Part shown: positions 45,701-55,225 of the stretch, one piece after another | Layout: each line of letters starts with the position of its first letter | Numbering within the stretch: the first letter of the stretch is position 1 | The notes under the pieces: model-generated | Databases searched by the model: none | The model's input: only the letters and a program-made list of their open reading frames with translations | Told to the model about the DNA's origin: nothing | Assembly (NCBI GenBank): GCA_023374025.1 | Contig: SIJG01000047.1 | Coordinates: 469,964-533,963, forward strand | Direction: 5' to 3' | Source of the DNA: Heterodera schachtii | Lineage: Eukaryota > Nematoda > Chromadorea > Rhabditida > Heteroderidae | Length of the DNA stretch: 64,000 nt | Position numbers and translations under genes: made by a program

Positions 45701-48362
45701 AAAATACCCGGGAATTCAATGCTTACCGTATTTCCTGAATTAGATCCCCCCGGCGGCTCTATTGTTTATTTCACCCTTTTGTAATTCGTCTGTGTACAAA
45801 TTTTGGTTCTTCATTCGGCATTGGCTTTCTCCTTAATTTACCGTATTTCCTGAATTATTCTATTTTTCAACGTCCCTCAAAAGGGAGGTTCTAATTCAGG
45901 GGGGGGGATACAAATCAGAAAAAATACGGTATTTAAATATACGAATAGATATATATAACTTTTATAACAATAATCAATTTTAGCGGTGTGGATGCGATTG
46001 GAGCGTGCACATACACTATGTTTTTGATCAACGCCAGAAAACTTTCACCATTGATGAGTTGGAACAAAAGCTTGTTGGTGACCAACGTGTGGGGTTGTCA
46101 GCCTCGGAGAACGTTCAGAAGCAAATGTTGGAAGAGCGAGGGATCATTTATAAAAAGGCATCATTAACCAGTCAAATTTCATTTGTCGTGAGTGATATTT
46201 GTCAGGCGGCACATTTTTGTGTCTTCCTATCGAAATGGGCGCTGAAGCCGTACAACGACAGCATGGAGGCGTACATCAACATGTCCATTGAGCATGCAGA
46301 AAAAGTGGTCGCGGAATGCAAAGGGGCAGCGGATGAGAAGCTTCAGGAGGACAAACTGAAGGGACTTCGAGTCAGTCCGAACGGAAAACAATTAAATGAA
46401 ATTATCGAACTGATTGACTGTTTAATTATGCTAATTAAAATTTAAGGAATCTCTCCGTCTCTACCAAGAAGAGAAGGAACTGATTGACAATGCAACTGCG
46501 GACGATGCCAATGGACCAACTGTTATAACGGCGGAGAATGTGAAGAAGTTCTTCGATGAGCTGTGCGATTTGCCCTTTTTTGGTGCCAACATTCGGCAAA
46601 TGTTCGAGACAAAGCAAAAGGCGCGGCATGAACTTTACACAGAATACTCAGAAAAGAAAACTGGTGGAATTACGTTTAAACCGACCAGAAATGGAAAAGG
46701 TGAAGCTGAAACAGCGAAAATTGATTGGATATTTTGTTTTAAAAAGGGCACAACTTTTGGATGAGATACCTCACACCGGTAATATTGCCGTTGGTACCCC
46801 ACCTTTTTTGAAAAAAATATTTTGTTTTCAAATGCCAAGAAAACATATTTCTGTGGGTTTTCGTGGTCGCTGATCGCGAATATAGTATCCATTTCGACCA
46901 ATTTCGAACCCGGACCCGAATTCGAACAAAAAGTCGAAACTTAAAATTTTTCGAATTTTGCATTTTTGTTCAAAACAGGCTTAAGTACAAGGAAATCAAA
47001 TAAAAATCATCAATGCATGAATAAAAAAATTTCACAACATTCTTAGACCAAAAATGCGAAATTCGAAAAATTTTAAGTTACGACTTTTTGTTCGAATTCG
47101 GGTCCGGGTTCGAAATTGGTCGAAATGGGTACTATATTCTCTAAATAATCCATAATTATGATAATCCTCTTAATGAAACAACCTACAAAATCATAAATTT
47201 CATCATTCTCAGCTTTTACGCCTGACAAGGCATAACAAACCCGGTGCACACCCCAAAACGTCGTCGGGACAAAACGCCGTCATGCCAAAAAGCGCTGAAA
47301 AATCCCGAAAAATTTACTAACTTAGAAAGAAAGTTTTTTTTTCTCGAGAAAATTAAAAAGATTTTTTGCAAATCTTAGTAATTCACCATAAAAATCTTAG
47401 AAATTTTTTCGTGGAAATTTCTTATAAAAATAAATTTTGTAAATATTTTCTTTGAAAAATTTCTAAGTTAGCAAATTTTTTGTAATTTTTTCTGCGCTTT
47501 TTGTCATACGACCTTTTGTGCTGCCGACGATGTTTTGTCCTGCTCCGGCATAAACCGTGCCTTTTTTTTCACCAAAAAGTGGCATTTACTCTTTGATTAA
47601 GTTGTCCAACCGGAGTTGTATCGGAACGAAGAGCAGCGGAAGCTTCTGAAGGCCTACGAACAGAAACAGAGAGAGGTGGACAAGTTGAAGCAGCAATTGG
47701 ACAGAATGAATATGATGCAACGACGTAAGCATTTACAGAATGTTTTTAATTTTCTCTTTCATTGGAATAACAAACATTTAAGCAACTGCAAATTACACTG
47801 CTTATAATCAACCGTCAACGGCTTCGACATCAAGCAGTTCATTGTTGGGTAAGAGTTTGTAACGGCACTTTTGGCAATCATGTCGATCATTATGAAAGTC
47901 CTATTTGTGATCAGCGACCCTGAAAACCGCTGGGAACATGTTTTATTGAAAATTTAAATAATTCGAAAAATGTTCGAATTCGTGTTCGGGATTCGAAATT
48001 GACCGAAACAAAGGCCGGATAAACGCGCTCCACGCCTCAAAACACCCCCTAGAAACGTGTTCTAAAAACTTTCAGAAAAAAATTAAAAAATTCGGGACCA
48101 ATGATCGAAATGATTGCCGCACTTTTTAAATATTTCGCTTTTTCAACATTTAAATTTTACAGAGAGGATTCCCGGCTACAACTATGTGTTCGGTTCGTCT
48201 TCCGCGCAGAATGTGCCGTCTTCATCACATGGCACACACTCACGCAACAACAGCAGCAATTTGTCTTCAACAAATTTCTCTTCTTTTGGTGCTTTGGAGG
48301 ATGAGCGTGATGTGATGTCGAAGAACAAACAATGGCACAACCACCGCTGGGCACCGAAGTGA
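36727..48362 (+). CDS. Giant stonustoxin-like / AIG1-type GTPase protein, 28 exons
   Basis: About 1,776 aa. Exons: 36727-36802, 36852-36944, 36994-37134, 37194-37243, 37315-37495, 38633-39383, 39952-40177, 40225-40350, 40394-40570, 40617-40745, 40798-40945, 40993-41104, 41154-41395, 42582-42961, 43408-43587, 43652-43912, 43970-44141, 44200-44420, 44486-44534, 44845-44900, 44958-45236, 45294-45422, 45539-45697, 45984-46370, 46447-46663 (or 46699), 47602-47724, 47783-47848, 48163-48362. Every junction keeps phase. Domains: acidic N-terminus; SNTX/verrucotoxin-like region about 430-740 (GRFLLSEVKAPLANLYDAST); LDSRFALDD segment about 830; CPFCEGYGGKC module about 970; P-loop GETGVGKST about 1063, DAPGIGDTKG about 1158, FTNARG about 1228; RTVCTA and CRRCGCDW Cys motifs about 1390-1450; Ser/Asn-rich tail. 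Such SNTX-GTPase proteins occur across eukaryotes; their role is unknown and this need not be a toxin. Four donors are GC (after exons 1, 13, 19 and 21). Exons 1-5 are less certain than exons 6-28. Confidence 0.8.
38183..38312. other. Cluster of TGACGTCA palindromes in an intron
   Basis: CTGACGTCAG (38183), CGACGTCAG (38243) and CTGACGTCAG (38286), plus ATGACGG near 38303, lie in the 1.1-kb intron 37496-38632. TGACGTCA is the CRE/ATF consensus. The surroundings (ATATGATA…TCATAAAATATGAT) look like inverted-repeat debris, so this may be a small mobile element, not an enhancer. Confidence 0.35.
39384..39951. repeat. Intron with long poly-C tracts
   Basis: This 568-nt intron holds C runs of about 17 (39650), 13 (39699) and 25 or more (39795). 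Run lengths in the assembly are probably approximate. No coding content. Confidence 0.7.
41436..42272. mobile_element. TA-duplicating MITE swollen by a 63-bp minisatellite
   Basis: Terminal repeats CCGTATTTGCTCTAATTATC and the inverse, flanked by TA (41434-41435, 42273-42274), as in Tc1/mariner-type MITEs. The interior is about 12-13 copies of a 63-bp unit (ATTATTTTTCAAACGCCTCC … ATTATCATAG). Because 63 is a multiple of three, both strands stay open and produce 360-382-residue phantom proteins (IIFQTPPRLGDNW repeats). It lies in intron 41396-42581 of the GTPase gene. Confidence 0.85.
42275..42560. repeat. Inverted partner of the MITE insertion site (empty site)
   Basis: The reverse complement of about 42485-42545 reads CCGACATTTGCGGCTATGTC and continues with TTTTGAATTTTTTCAATCCC. 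The plus strand has CCGACATTTGCGGC at 41421-41433, then the MITE, then TGTCCAAAATTGG and TTGAATTTTTTCAAGCCC. So the inverted copy is the same locus without the element, which confirms the insertion and the TA duplication. Confidence 0.75.
42962..43407. repeat. Intron with G and C homopolymers
   Basis: Runs of about 19 G (42981) and three long C runs (43020-43078) are followed by CCGTACTTCATCGGTTATAA, a MITE-like end without a partner. The glycine- or proline-rich frames here are artefacts of these runs. Confidence 0.65.
44565..44813. mobile_element. MITE with GGTACTTCC termini
   Basis: GGTACTTCCTTGTTTTGATA plus a C run on the left, and on the right a G run plus the inverse of GGTACCTCCGTGTTTTGCTA. 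The two ends match over about 28 bases with three differences. It lies in intron 44535-44844 of the GTPase gene, whose donor is GC (ATGG|GCAAGT). Confidence 0.65.
45841..45929. mobile_element. Short CCGTATTTCCTGAATTA MITE
   Basis: Between TA dinucleotides (45839-45840, 45930-45931), ends CCGTATTTCCTGAATTA and …AAATACGG, with a stem CCTCAAAAGGGAGG inside. A half-copy begins at 45728. Both lie in the intron before exon 45984. It belongs to the same CCGTATTT family as 41436-42272 and 48589-48669. Confidence 0.75.
46870..47145. repeat. Inverted repeat of GTTCGAATTCGGGTCC word in an intron
   Basis: 46875-46975 and 47047-47145 are inverted copies of about 100 bases around a spacer of about 70 (core TTTTTGTTCGAATTCGGGTC followed by TTCGAAATTGGTCGAAATG). 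The same word occurs singly in several other introns and spacers (7740, 8455, 16375, 33595, 38560, 47960). Probably a dispersed short element. Confidence 0.7.
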
Positions 48363-50008
48363 TCAAAGAAAGTGACAAATGAGGCGACAAATTATATTAA
48401 TGAGAAGAGCGGGAAAAATGCTTATGGACTCTATTTTATCAGATTTTTGATTTATTCGAATTTTATGAAACTTTGACACATTTTATCATTTATTTTTATT
48501 CCACTGACATTTTATTTATTCATTTTGTTTTACTTTTTGGATTAAATCAGACCTCTGACTGGTCCTGATTTCGTCGGTTTTCCACATACCGTATTTCCTA
48601 AAATAGAAGCCCCGTGGCTTTTATTTTTCAACCCCCCTCAAAAGGAGGCCTCTAATTTAGGAAATACGGTATTCCATTCCTTACCATCGTTTTGGATCAG
48701 CAGCAGTGGACAGAAAATGAGTTGAGTAAATGGGCAAAACAGGATTTAAATGCCGCGACACAATGGGCTGATTAACATAATCATGTGGGTGGGTATTGAA
48801 TGACTAATGAATGCTTGCGATGATAAAATGGTACTGTAGTTTTTTTTGGGGGGGGGGGTGGGTACGGTTTTCCGGTAGGAATCCGGGAGTTGAGAGTTTT
48901 GCCGGTAATAAAAAAACCGGAGCCAATCCCGCTCCGGATTTAGTCTATTTAATTTAATTTTTTCGGTTTTTTGCCTATAACACCCTCCCTCACCTCCCCT
49001 CCCCTTATAACAGCTTTACGGCTTCAATTTGTGATTAAATTTATGATTTTTACCCTTGCTGTGGCATTCATCATCATAGTCATTCACAACAAAATTCAAA
49101 TTCCGTATTCCGCATCTCTGCCTGCATTTCAGTGCCAATTATTCCTCTTCGGTGGCATCACTATAATATAAATTTTATGGTGATATTTTAGTAAAATTAA
49201 ATAATAATAATAATAATCACCTTGGCTTATAAAAATTTGGGCCAAACAATGAAAAAGAAAAAATAAGAATACTAATTGTTGAAATTAAATTAATGTATTC
49301 CATTTTTTTGTGTACACAAAATGGTAAAGCTGGTCTCTTTTCGTCTTTTTTAATGCCATTTTGTTAAACCAAAATGTCGAAAAAGAGTTAGTCATCAGTT
49401 CCAACCATCCACCGCTTGAGAAAATTGCCAAATGTTATGCTAATGCAATGATTTGAGATTAATCACAAAATGTTATTTAATTTTTAATAATATAAAATTA
49501 TTCTAAAATTCTTTTTTCGTTTGCTTAATTATGTTAAAATTTTTAACAATTTGATTAGAAAGAGAAAAATCACCGGCGATATGACCGATTGAGAATTTGA
49601 ATAAAAAATGGAATTAAACACGTTTTATTAATTAGCCTCTAATTAAGTAATTAACTAATTATTTTGACATTATTGCCAATAACAAAGCAAATATGTATGG
49701 AGAACAAATATTGTTTTAATTATTATTTTGTATACAAAACCCACGCTCTATCAATTAAATATTTTCTTAATTTGTTCATTTGTTGGACCAACTGTCGTTT
49801 GGCCCAAATTAAAATAATAAACTCATTTTGGCGTTATTAGTAATATTTAATCACCTGCTGGTCTTTACTGATCTTTACAGTTTTTTATTTACAAAATATT
49901 TGACCTTTTGAATTTCTTACACAAAGCAAATTTAACTACATTTTTTTTCAATTATTTCAATTAAATGCCGACAGTTATTAATTACTAATTAGATTCTTAT
50001 TGTCTTTG
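48363..50008. other. Intergenic DNA between GTPase gene and protease homologue
   Basis: 48589-48669 is an 81-bp MITE. 48845-48950 holds a G run and CCGG words (a GGTTTTCCGGTAGGAATCCG patch). 49040-49170 has a short hydrophobic frame (MIFTLAVAFIIIVIHN), not called. The rest is AT-rich. Confidence 0.4.
48589..48669. mobile_element. 81-bp CCGTATTTCC MITE
   Basis: Almost all terminal repeat: CCGTATTTCCTAAAATAGAA on the left and its near-inverse ending …GGAAATACGG, between TA dinucleotides (48587-48588, 48670-48671). It sits about 230 bp past the stop codon of the GTPase gene. Confidence 0.8.
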
Positions 50009-52734
50009 ATGATTTTAATTCTATTCTTTTTTTCACATGCTTTTTTCTATGTGCGTGCGACTTCCGACTATTATGATCCGGATGAAACGCAGCCAAACGT
50101 TAATTAATTAACTAAATAATTATTTTAAAAAGTAAAATATCAAAAATTATGTGCATAATAAAAATAGCAAAAATGCATAAAAAATTAAAGATTGGAGAAA
50201 ATTATATTTATGAAATTTAATATAACAAATGTTTAATCCATTTTTGAAAAATCTTATGGCTTGATGCTTTAAATAAATTAAAAAAATGCCTTTTCATGCT
50301 AATTACAAATCCGTTTCCTTAATTTTTTAACAAATTTAATTTGCATTTTATCATCAGCTAACTACTGTTAGCAGTGTTGCTGCACATGCACAGCTTGCTG
50401 TTGTTGATGAACATCTGCTCCGTTTTCCGTGGCTTGTTTTTGTACGCGCCTTTCGCTATTGTACAGCGGACACGAAAAAGTTTCTGTACAAACAGTGCGC
50501 GGGTGTGCTGATAAGCCCAAGCCATGTGCTCACTTCGGCATTTTGTGTGAGATGGCAAATGCGTAAGCACACAAAACAATGCTTTGATTTGTGCGACTTA
50601 TTAATGGGGTACAATTTAAATTCATAGCGATCAAATATTTTTTTAATAAATATGATTTGCCATAAAAACCAGAAATTTAACCAAAAAGTTTTCCACTGAA
50701 CCTCATTGTACCTCATAATTTTTAGCTCTATCAGCTTTTTCAATAGCCTTCTCAGAAAATTTTTGAAAATTAGAGTGGTTACAGAGTTTTTACGCATTTT
50801 GATCAAAAAAATATATTTTAAATAATTTTTTAAGAAATTAAATAAAATGGCTCATCCGTTTGCCTAAACATTGAATATATTAATGATATATAGAAATGAG
50901 AAGGTTTTGAAAGTTCTGTCCTTGGTTCTATTCCTTAAACATGGAAATAAATATGTACAAAAAACTTTTTTCGAGTCAGCAAATTCGCGGGTTTTTTGTC
51001 TCGAGTTTCAGACTTTTCTGTCTCGAGCCGATACTTTTTACAAACCCATTAATTTTTAAGAGAAGAAGAAGCATCTGTCAAAGCTTCTCATGTGCTTATT
51101 ACATTAAACACAAACAATGCCAAGGACAGGGGCATTAGTTGGCAAATGGACGAAATGTCGGTCCATGGATCGTTTGATTTGGTGGAACGCGAACCACGAA
51201 GGTTCGACATTGCCCTCATTCAGGCAAGAAGCGCCGCTGTCGGGAAAATGCTTGACCAATTTGGACAAATTCGTGAAAATTAGCAAATTTTTCGACAATT
51301 TAGACAAGGGAGTAACTTTTCGATTGGAATTTTTAAAGCCTCATTTTGGGCGAAAACCTGTTGTTGTTTTTTTGAATTAATTGTGTAGACTAGAGTTGAG
51401 CCCCGACCTTTCGGGGAGTGACATGTCGGGGGTCGGGTCGGGGAATAGGCCCAAAAATGTCGGGGGCTCGGGGTCGGGGCGCAACCCTAGTGTAGATGCA
51501 GATTTCGACAAAAATGCCAATTTTAATGCATTTCTTTTCAAAAAATTTGATTCAAATTAATCAATTTAATTCACCAAATTCGGTTTAAATTAAATTAATT
51601 AAATTATCAATCAATTGAATTAATTTGAATTATTGAACAGATTACAATTCTGTCAAATGAACATTGCAAGGAAAAGCTTCGGACCGTGAAAAAGGATGAA
51701 CATAATCCGCAGATTCCTTTTTTATGTGTAAATTCGACAAAAAATGCCTTTTTGAATGTGAGCCAAATTAATTAAAATTCAGTTTAAAAAAGTTTAAAAC
51801 ATATTTAGACTCATGGAAATCCGGTTCAATTGCAAAAAAACGGACGCTTTTATTTGCTGGGACTGTCGACCGGAGGCACAAAATCCGATGGACAATTTAA
51901 TGACGAAATGCCAGGCAAAAAAAAAATATTTTGTTTAAATAATGCTTTTTCCATTATTAATAGGCTTAGGCTTCTCGAACTAAAACGACTTATTAACACC
52001 TAAAAACCCTATTTGGCACCTTTTTTTGCGATTTAAACACAAAAATATTTTTTCGCTCTTTTTAATTTCGAAGTTTTTATTTTTAATTTTATATATTCAG
52101 AATTTTACACTAATGTTTTGAATTATTGCGACTTCATTTCTGCGAATTCGCGCTACGAAGGTGGCTGTAACGGTTTACCTCAGTTGGGCGCGCAATGTTG
52201 GGCGCGCACGGTTGGGCGCTCACGTTTGGGCGCGCACGGTTGGGCGCCAGCATGTTTTTACACTATAACTTTCTATAACTTTTTTCTTTGTCATCCAAAT
52301 CCAACAATCTTGGTATCATTCGAAAGCTTAACATATTTAGAAGCTTTTTCTAAGCTATTGCTTAGCGATTAGACAATTACTAAAAAGTTATAACATGAAA
52401 TTTCAAAAAATGCAAAATTTTTGAAGTTTTTTGTAAATAAAATTTTTTCCAGGCTTAAAAATCTCTTCTTTTTTTGATAGGCTAATAGAGCATGTTTAGA
52501 GCTTTCGAACGATACCAAGATTATTAGATTTGGATGCCAATGAAAAAAGCTTAAGTGGAAAAGCATGCTGGCGCCCAACCGTGCGCGCCCAAACGTTAGC
52601 GCCCAACCGTGAGCGCCCAACCGTGCGCGCCCAACTGAGCGAGTCCGGGCTGTAATATGGCCCGCAATTCAAATTGTGGCGTTTTAAAAGCGCGGGAAAA
52701 TTTAACGGTGTCGGAGACGGTGCATTTGAAATAA
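50009..52734 (+). CDS. Secreted inactive trypsin-like protease homologue, last exon split
   Basis: Exons: 50009-50098, 50358-50562, 51063-51223, 51641-51757, 51809-51914, 52101-52170 and, after a foldback element, 52656-52734. All phases match; without the element the product is about 275 aa, a normal S1 protease length. MILILFFFSHAFFYVRA is a signal peptide. S1 landmarks: RFPWLVFVRAF, CAGVLISPSHVLTSAFCV (catalytic His replaced by Phe), RRFDIALIQ (Asp kept), THGNPVQLQKNGRFYLLGLS where GDSGGP is expected (Ser replaced by His), FYTNVLNYCDFI. It should bind rather than cut. Two donors are GC (CAG|GCAAGA, CCAG|GCAAAA). The foldback insertion makes the frame run on into element sequence and replaces the last 27 or so residues, so the carried allele may be damaged. 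Confidence 0.75.
51391..51489. mobile_element. 99-bp hAT-type micro-element
   Basis: TAGAGTTGAGCCCCGAC and, inverted, TAGGGTTGCGCCCCGAC. Flanks are GTGTAGAC (51383-51390) and GTGTAGAT (51490-51497), 7 of 8 bases. Nearly all of it is GGGGTCGG words. It lies in intron 3 of the protease homologue. Confidence 0.75.
52171..52647. mobile_element. Foldback element 3 inside the protease homologue
   Basis: Ends CGG-TTTACC-TCAGTTGGGCGCGC and, inverted, CGG-ACTCGC-TCAGTTGGGCGCGC, again identical but for a hexamer. Perfect 8-bp flanks GGCTGTAA (52163-52170, 52648-52655). Each end has a few copies of GGTTGGGCGCGCAC-type words, then inverted arms sharing TTGGTATCATTCGA with foldback 1. Removing it with one flank copy restores the reading frame of the host exon. 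Confidence 0.85.
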
Positions 52735-53486
52735 GTGATGAATCTGATGAACGATGAGATTAATTAATGAACAACATTAAATTTTTGTTTATTAATAATT
52801 GTGAATTAATTATATTTTATTTTCTTATTTATTTTAATTCCATTTTCATTTGCATTTTGTCGTACTTCGTCCATAGCACTGAATTTATTATATTTGCTGT
52901 TAAAACAGGCTCTTTGCTCGAATGGTGAAAAATTAGCGAGACAATAAGAAAAAAAATTTTTTTTATGCTTAATTTTGCTTAAAATTGGGTGTTTGATTTG
53001 TGCTTAATTTTGCATTTTGAAATTTAAATAAAAATACCCTAAAAATGAAAAAAGCACCCGATCAAACTTTTAAAATTCGAAAATTAACCATAATATGATT
53101 TTTTCTAAAAAAAAATAATCCACAAAAATACGCACAAAATTTTACAGTGATCTGAATTACAAAGAAATAAAATGAAGAAAATGTATGTGAATTGTGCTAT
53201 TTATATACACGGATGAATCTTTGCGCTTATAATTTTGGGCTTTTTGGTCATTTTGCCTCAAATAGCCTCTATAAAAGGGGTTATTTTGGCTGACCACTGA
53301 CCATTGCCATTTGCTCTGCCCATTGCCATTTCCCTTTGCTCTGACCCATTGCCATTTCCCTTTGCTCTGCCCATTTCCATTTGGTGCTTCGCGCTTCCTT
53401 TTCACTGTGAGTGCCTTCCTCCCATTGTTAATACTGCCGATGGCACCACCCCCCTGTTTTTGTCACAAATCTTTTTGTTTTTTTAG
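52735..53486. other. Spacer with a 25-bp minisatellite
   Basis: AT-rich, then 53300-53395 with about four units of CCCATTGCCATTTCCCTTTGCTCTG. Frames here on either strand are repeat translations. Possible promoter of the E2 gene. Confidence 0.45.
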
Positions 53487-54694
53487 AAGGATCAGCGATC
53501 CCAAAAACCCTTACAACGGAATCCGCTATTTGCGGCTCGACTTTTGCGGCCCCAGCATTTGCGCTTATGTCCAAAATCGGAACTCTGTCCTGACGACGTC
53601 CGCCGCTCAAATGAGCAGCAGCCACCGCGAGACCGGCACCAGCAGAAGGGAGAATTCAAGAAGTGTGCTGATGCGCCAGTACGAAATGCTGCTGCAAAGC
53701 TCAAACAACAACAGCGGAACCGTGCCTGGTTCGACAACAACAATGTTAGAGAGAAGCGGCCGACTGAGTCCCCGCCCGTCCATTTCATCGACAACAAAGA
53801 TGTGAGAGAGAAGCGGCCGACTGAGTCCCCGCCCGTCCATTTCATCGACAACAACGATGTGAGAGAGAAGCGGCCGACTGAGTCCCCACCCGTCCATTTC
53901 ACCGACAACAACAATGTGAGAGAGAAGCGGCCGACTGAGTCTCCACCCGTCCATTTCATCGACAACAACAATGTGAGAGAGAAGCGGCCGACTGAGTCTC
54001 CACCCGTCCATTTCATCGAAAACAACAATGTGAGAGAGAAGCGGCCGACTGAGTCTCCACCCGTCCATTTCAGTCCCACTAATTCTTTCTTTTTTCAGCT
54101 CTACAAATGGCACGTTCTCATCGACGGTCCGCCGCGAACGCTTTAGTGAGTGCTGCATGGAGAAGATGCAAAATGATTGTTTCCCCCCCCCCATTAAATT
54201 CTCCCATTTTTTAGCGCGGGATACCAATTCAAGGCAATGCTCCATTTCCCGGCATCACCGCCAACGATGACCTTACGCACCGACATTCGTCATCCGAACA
54301 GTGGGAAAAGCGGCAGGCGTAATAATTCATCAATTCCCTTTCCCCTTTTCAGTTGACAAGGTTGGCCAAGTCTGCATCAGCATTCTTGAACCGCCCGACA
54401 ATGAGCAAGCGTCCAAGTGTTGGAATTCCAAGCGCACCGTGAACTCGATTTTGCTGTCGATCCAACATCTGCTAACGGAGCTGAACTTCAACAGTCTGTG
54501 CCAATGTGGATGCTGCCGTAAGTGATTGATTCGTCTGTTGGCACATTTGTGCATCATTTTGCATCACAAATTTCCAGATCATGTTCCGCAACGATCCGGC
54601 ACGCTACAGGGAGGAAGTGCGCCGTCGCGTGCAGAGGGCCGCAGCATCGACACCGCCGCAGCCGCCCACGGCCGTGAGAACAGCAGCAAATTGA
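53487..54694 (+). CDS. Ubiquitin-conjugating enzyme E2 (CDC34/UBE2R-UBE2G-like)
   Basis: Transfers ubiquitin from E1 to substrates with an E3. Exons: 53487 to about 54098 (or shorter), 54099-54145, 54215-54300, 54353-54517, 54578-54694. Landmarks: LYKWHVLIDGPPRTLY, YQFKAMLHFP, RTDIRHPN, VGQVCISIL (catalytic Cys) followed by an acidic insert EPPDNEQASKCW, then RTVNSILLSIQHLLTELN. ANVDAA and RNDPARYREEVRRRVQRAA follow in a frame shifted by one base near 54502, so the gene carries a 1-nt indel or assembly error; unshifted, the tail is a different 39-residue sequence. The first exon includes a 57-bp repeat array between the N-terminal helix and the core. No ATG is certain; the frame is open from 53487. 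Convergent with the kinase gene at 55226. Confidence 0.7.
53731..54075 (+). repeat. 57-bp coding minisatellite, six units
   Basis: Units of 57 bp (19 codons, DNNNVREKRPTESPPVHFI) in frame with the E2 core. Units two to six contain AAT|GTGAGA or GAT|GTGAGA, a good 5' splice site, and the array ends with TTTCAG-containing sequence, so it can be read as exon, intron or a choice of donors. All six frames stay open in places, generating phantom ORFs on the minus strand. Confidence 0.8.
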
Positions 54695-55225
54695 TGTGAC
54701 TGGTGTGCCGCCCTCTGTAAATGTGATGTGATGCCCTCTGATATTTGTATTGTATGGATGTGTCTGTCGCCCGACCATTTCATTATTAAGGGTCTCTCAT
54801 TCTCTCTGTGTTTGTTTGCCCTGCTTTTGTTCACTGTTGTACATATTATGTGTATTGTCATCATCCACCAATTATTGTATATCTTCTTATGATGATGTAC
54901 CGAACATTAAACTGAAATTGCCTTGATCCTTGCTAATTATGGATTTGGTGTCCCTCCCCCCCAATTTCTGAAGAATTTCGAACGAACAAGACAGAAAAAT
55001 TCGTTTTTTAACCCTATGAAATCGGACCCGAAATGGGTTAGACTTTTTGCTCGGCTAATCGCATTAATTCGGATTCCCCCGTCCCGGAAATCGTTCAAAA
55101 GTATATGTATAGTGACTGGAAAATCCAAATGGAAGTAACTTTTTATAAATTAGATATTGTCAAAAATAAATCAAATGATAAACAATCAAAAATACGAAAA
55201 ACTCTACAATTCCTCCCCCCCTCCC
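54695..55225. other. Convergent intergenic spacer
   Basis: 3' flanks of the E2 (plus) and kinase (minus) genes. AACATTAAACT near 54903 may be a weak poly(A) region. No further gene. Confidence 0.4.

Noticed and set aside
49040..49171. 43-residue hydrophobic frame MIFTLAVAFIIIVIHN as a small secreted protein
   Set aside because: Too short, no splice or trans-splice context, no conserved pattern; could be chance in AT-rich DNA.
53492..54245. Minus-strand repeat ORFs (MKWTGGDSVGRFSLT…, MDGWRLSRPLLSHIV…)
   Set aside because: Antisense frames of the 57-bp repeat array in the E2 gene; they have no support outside the array.
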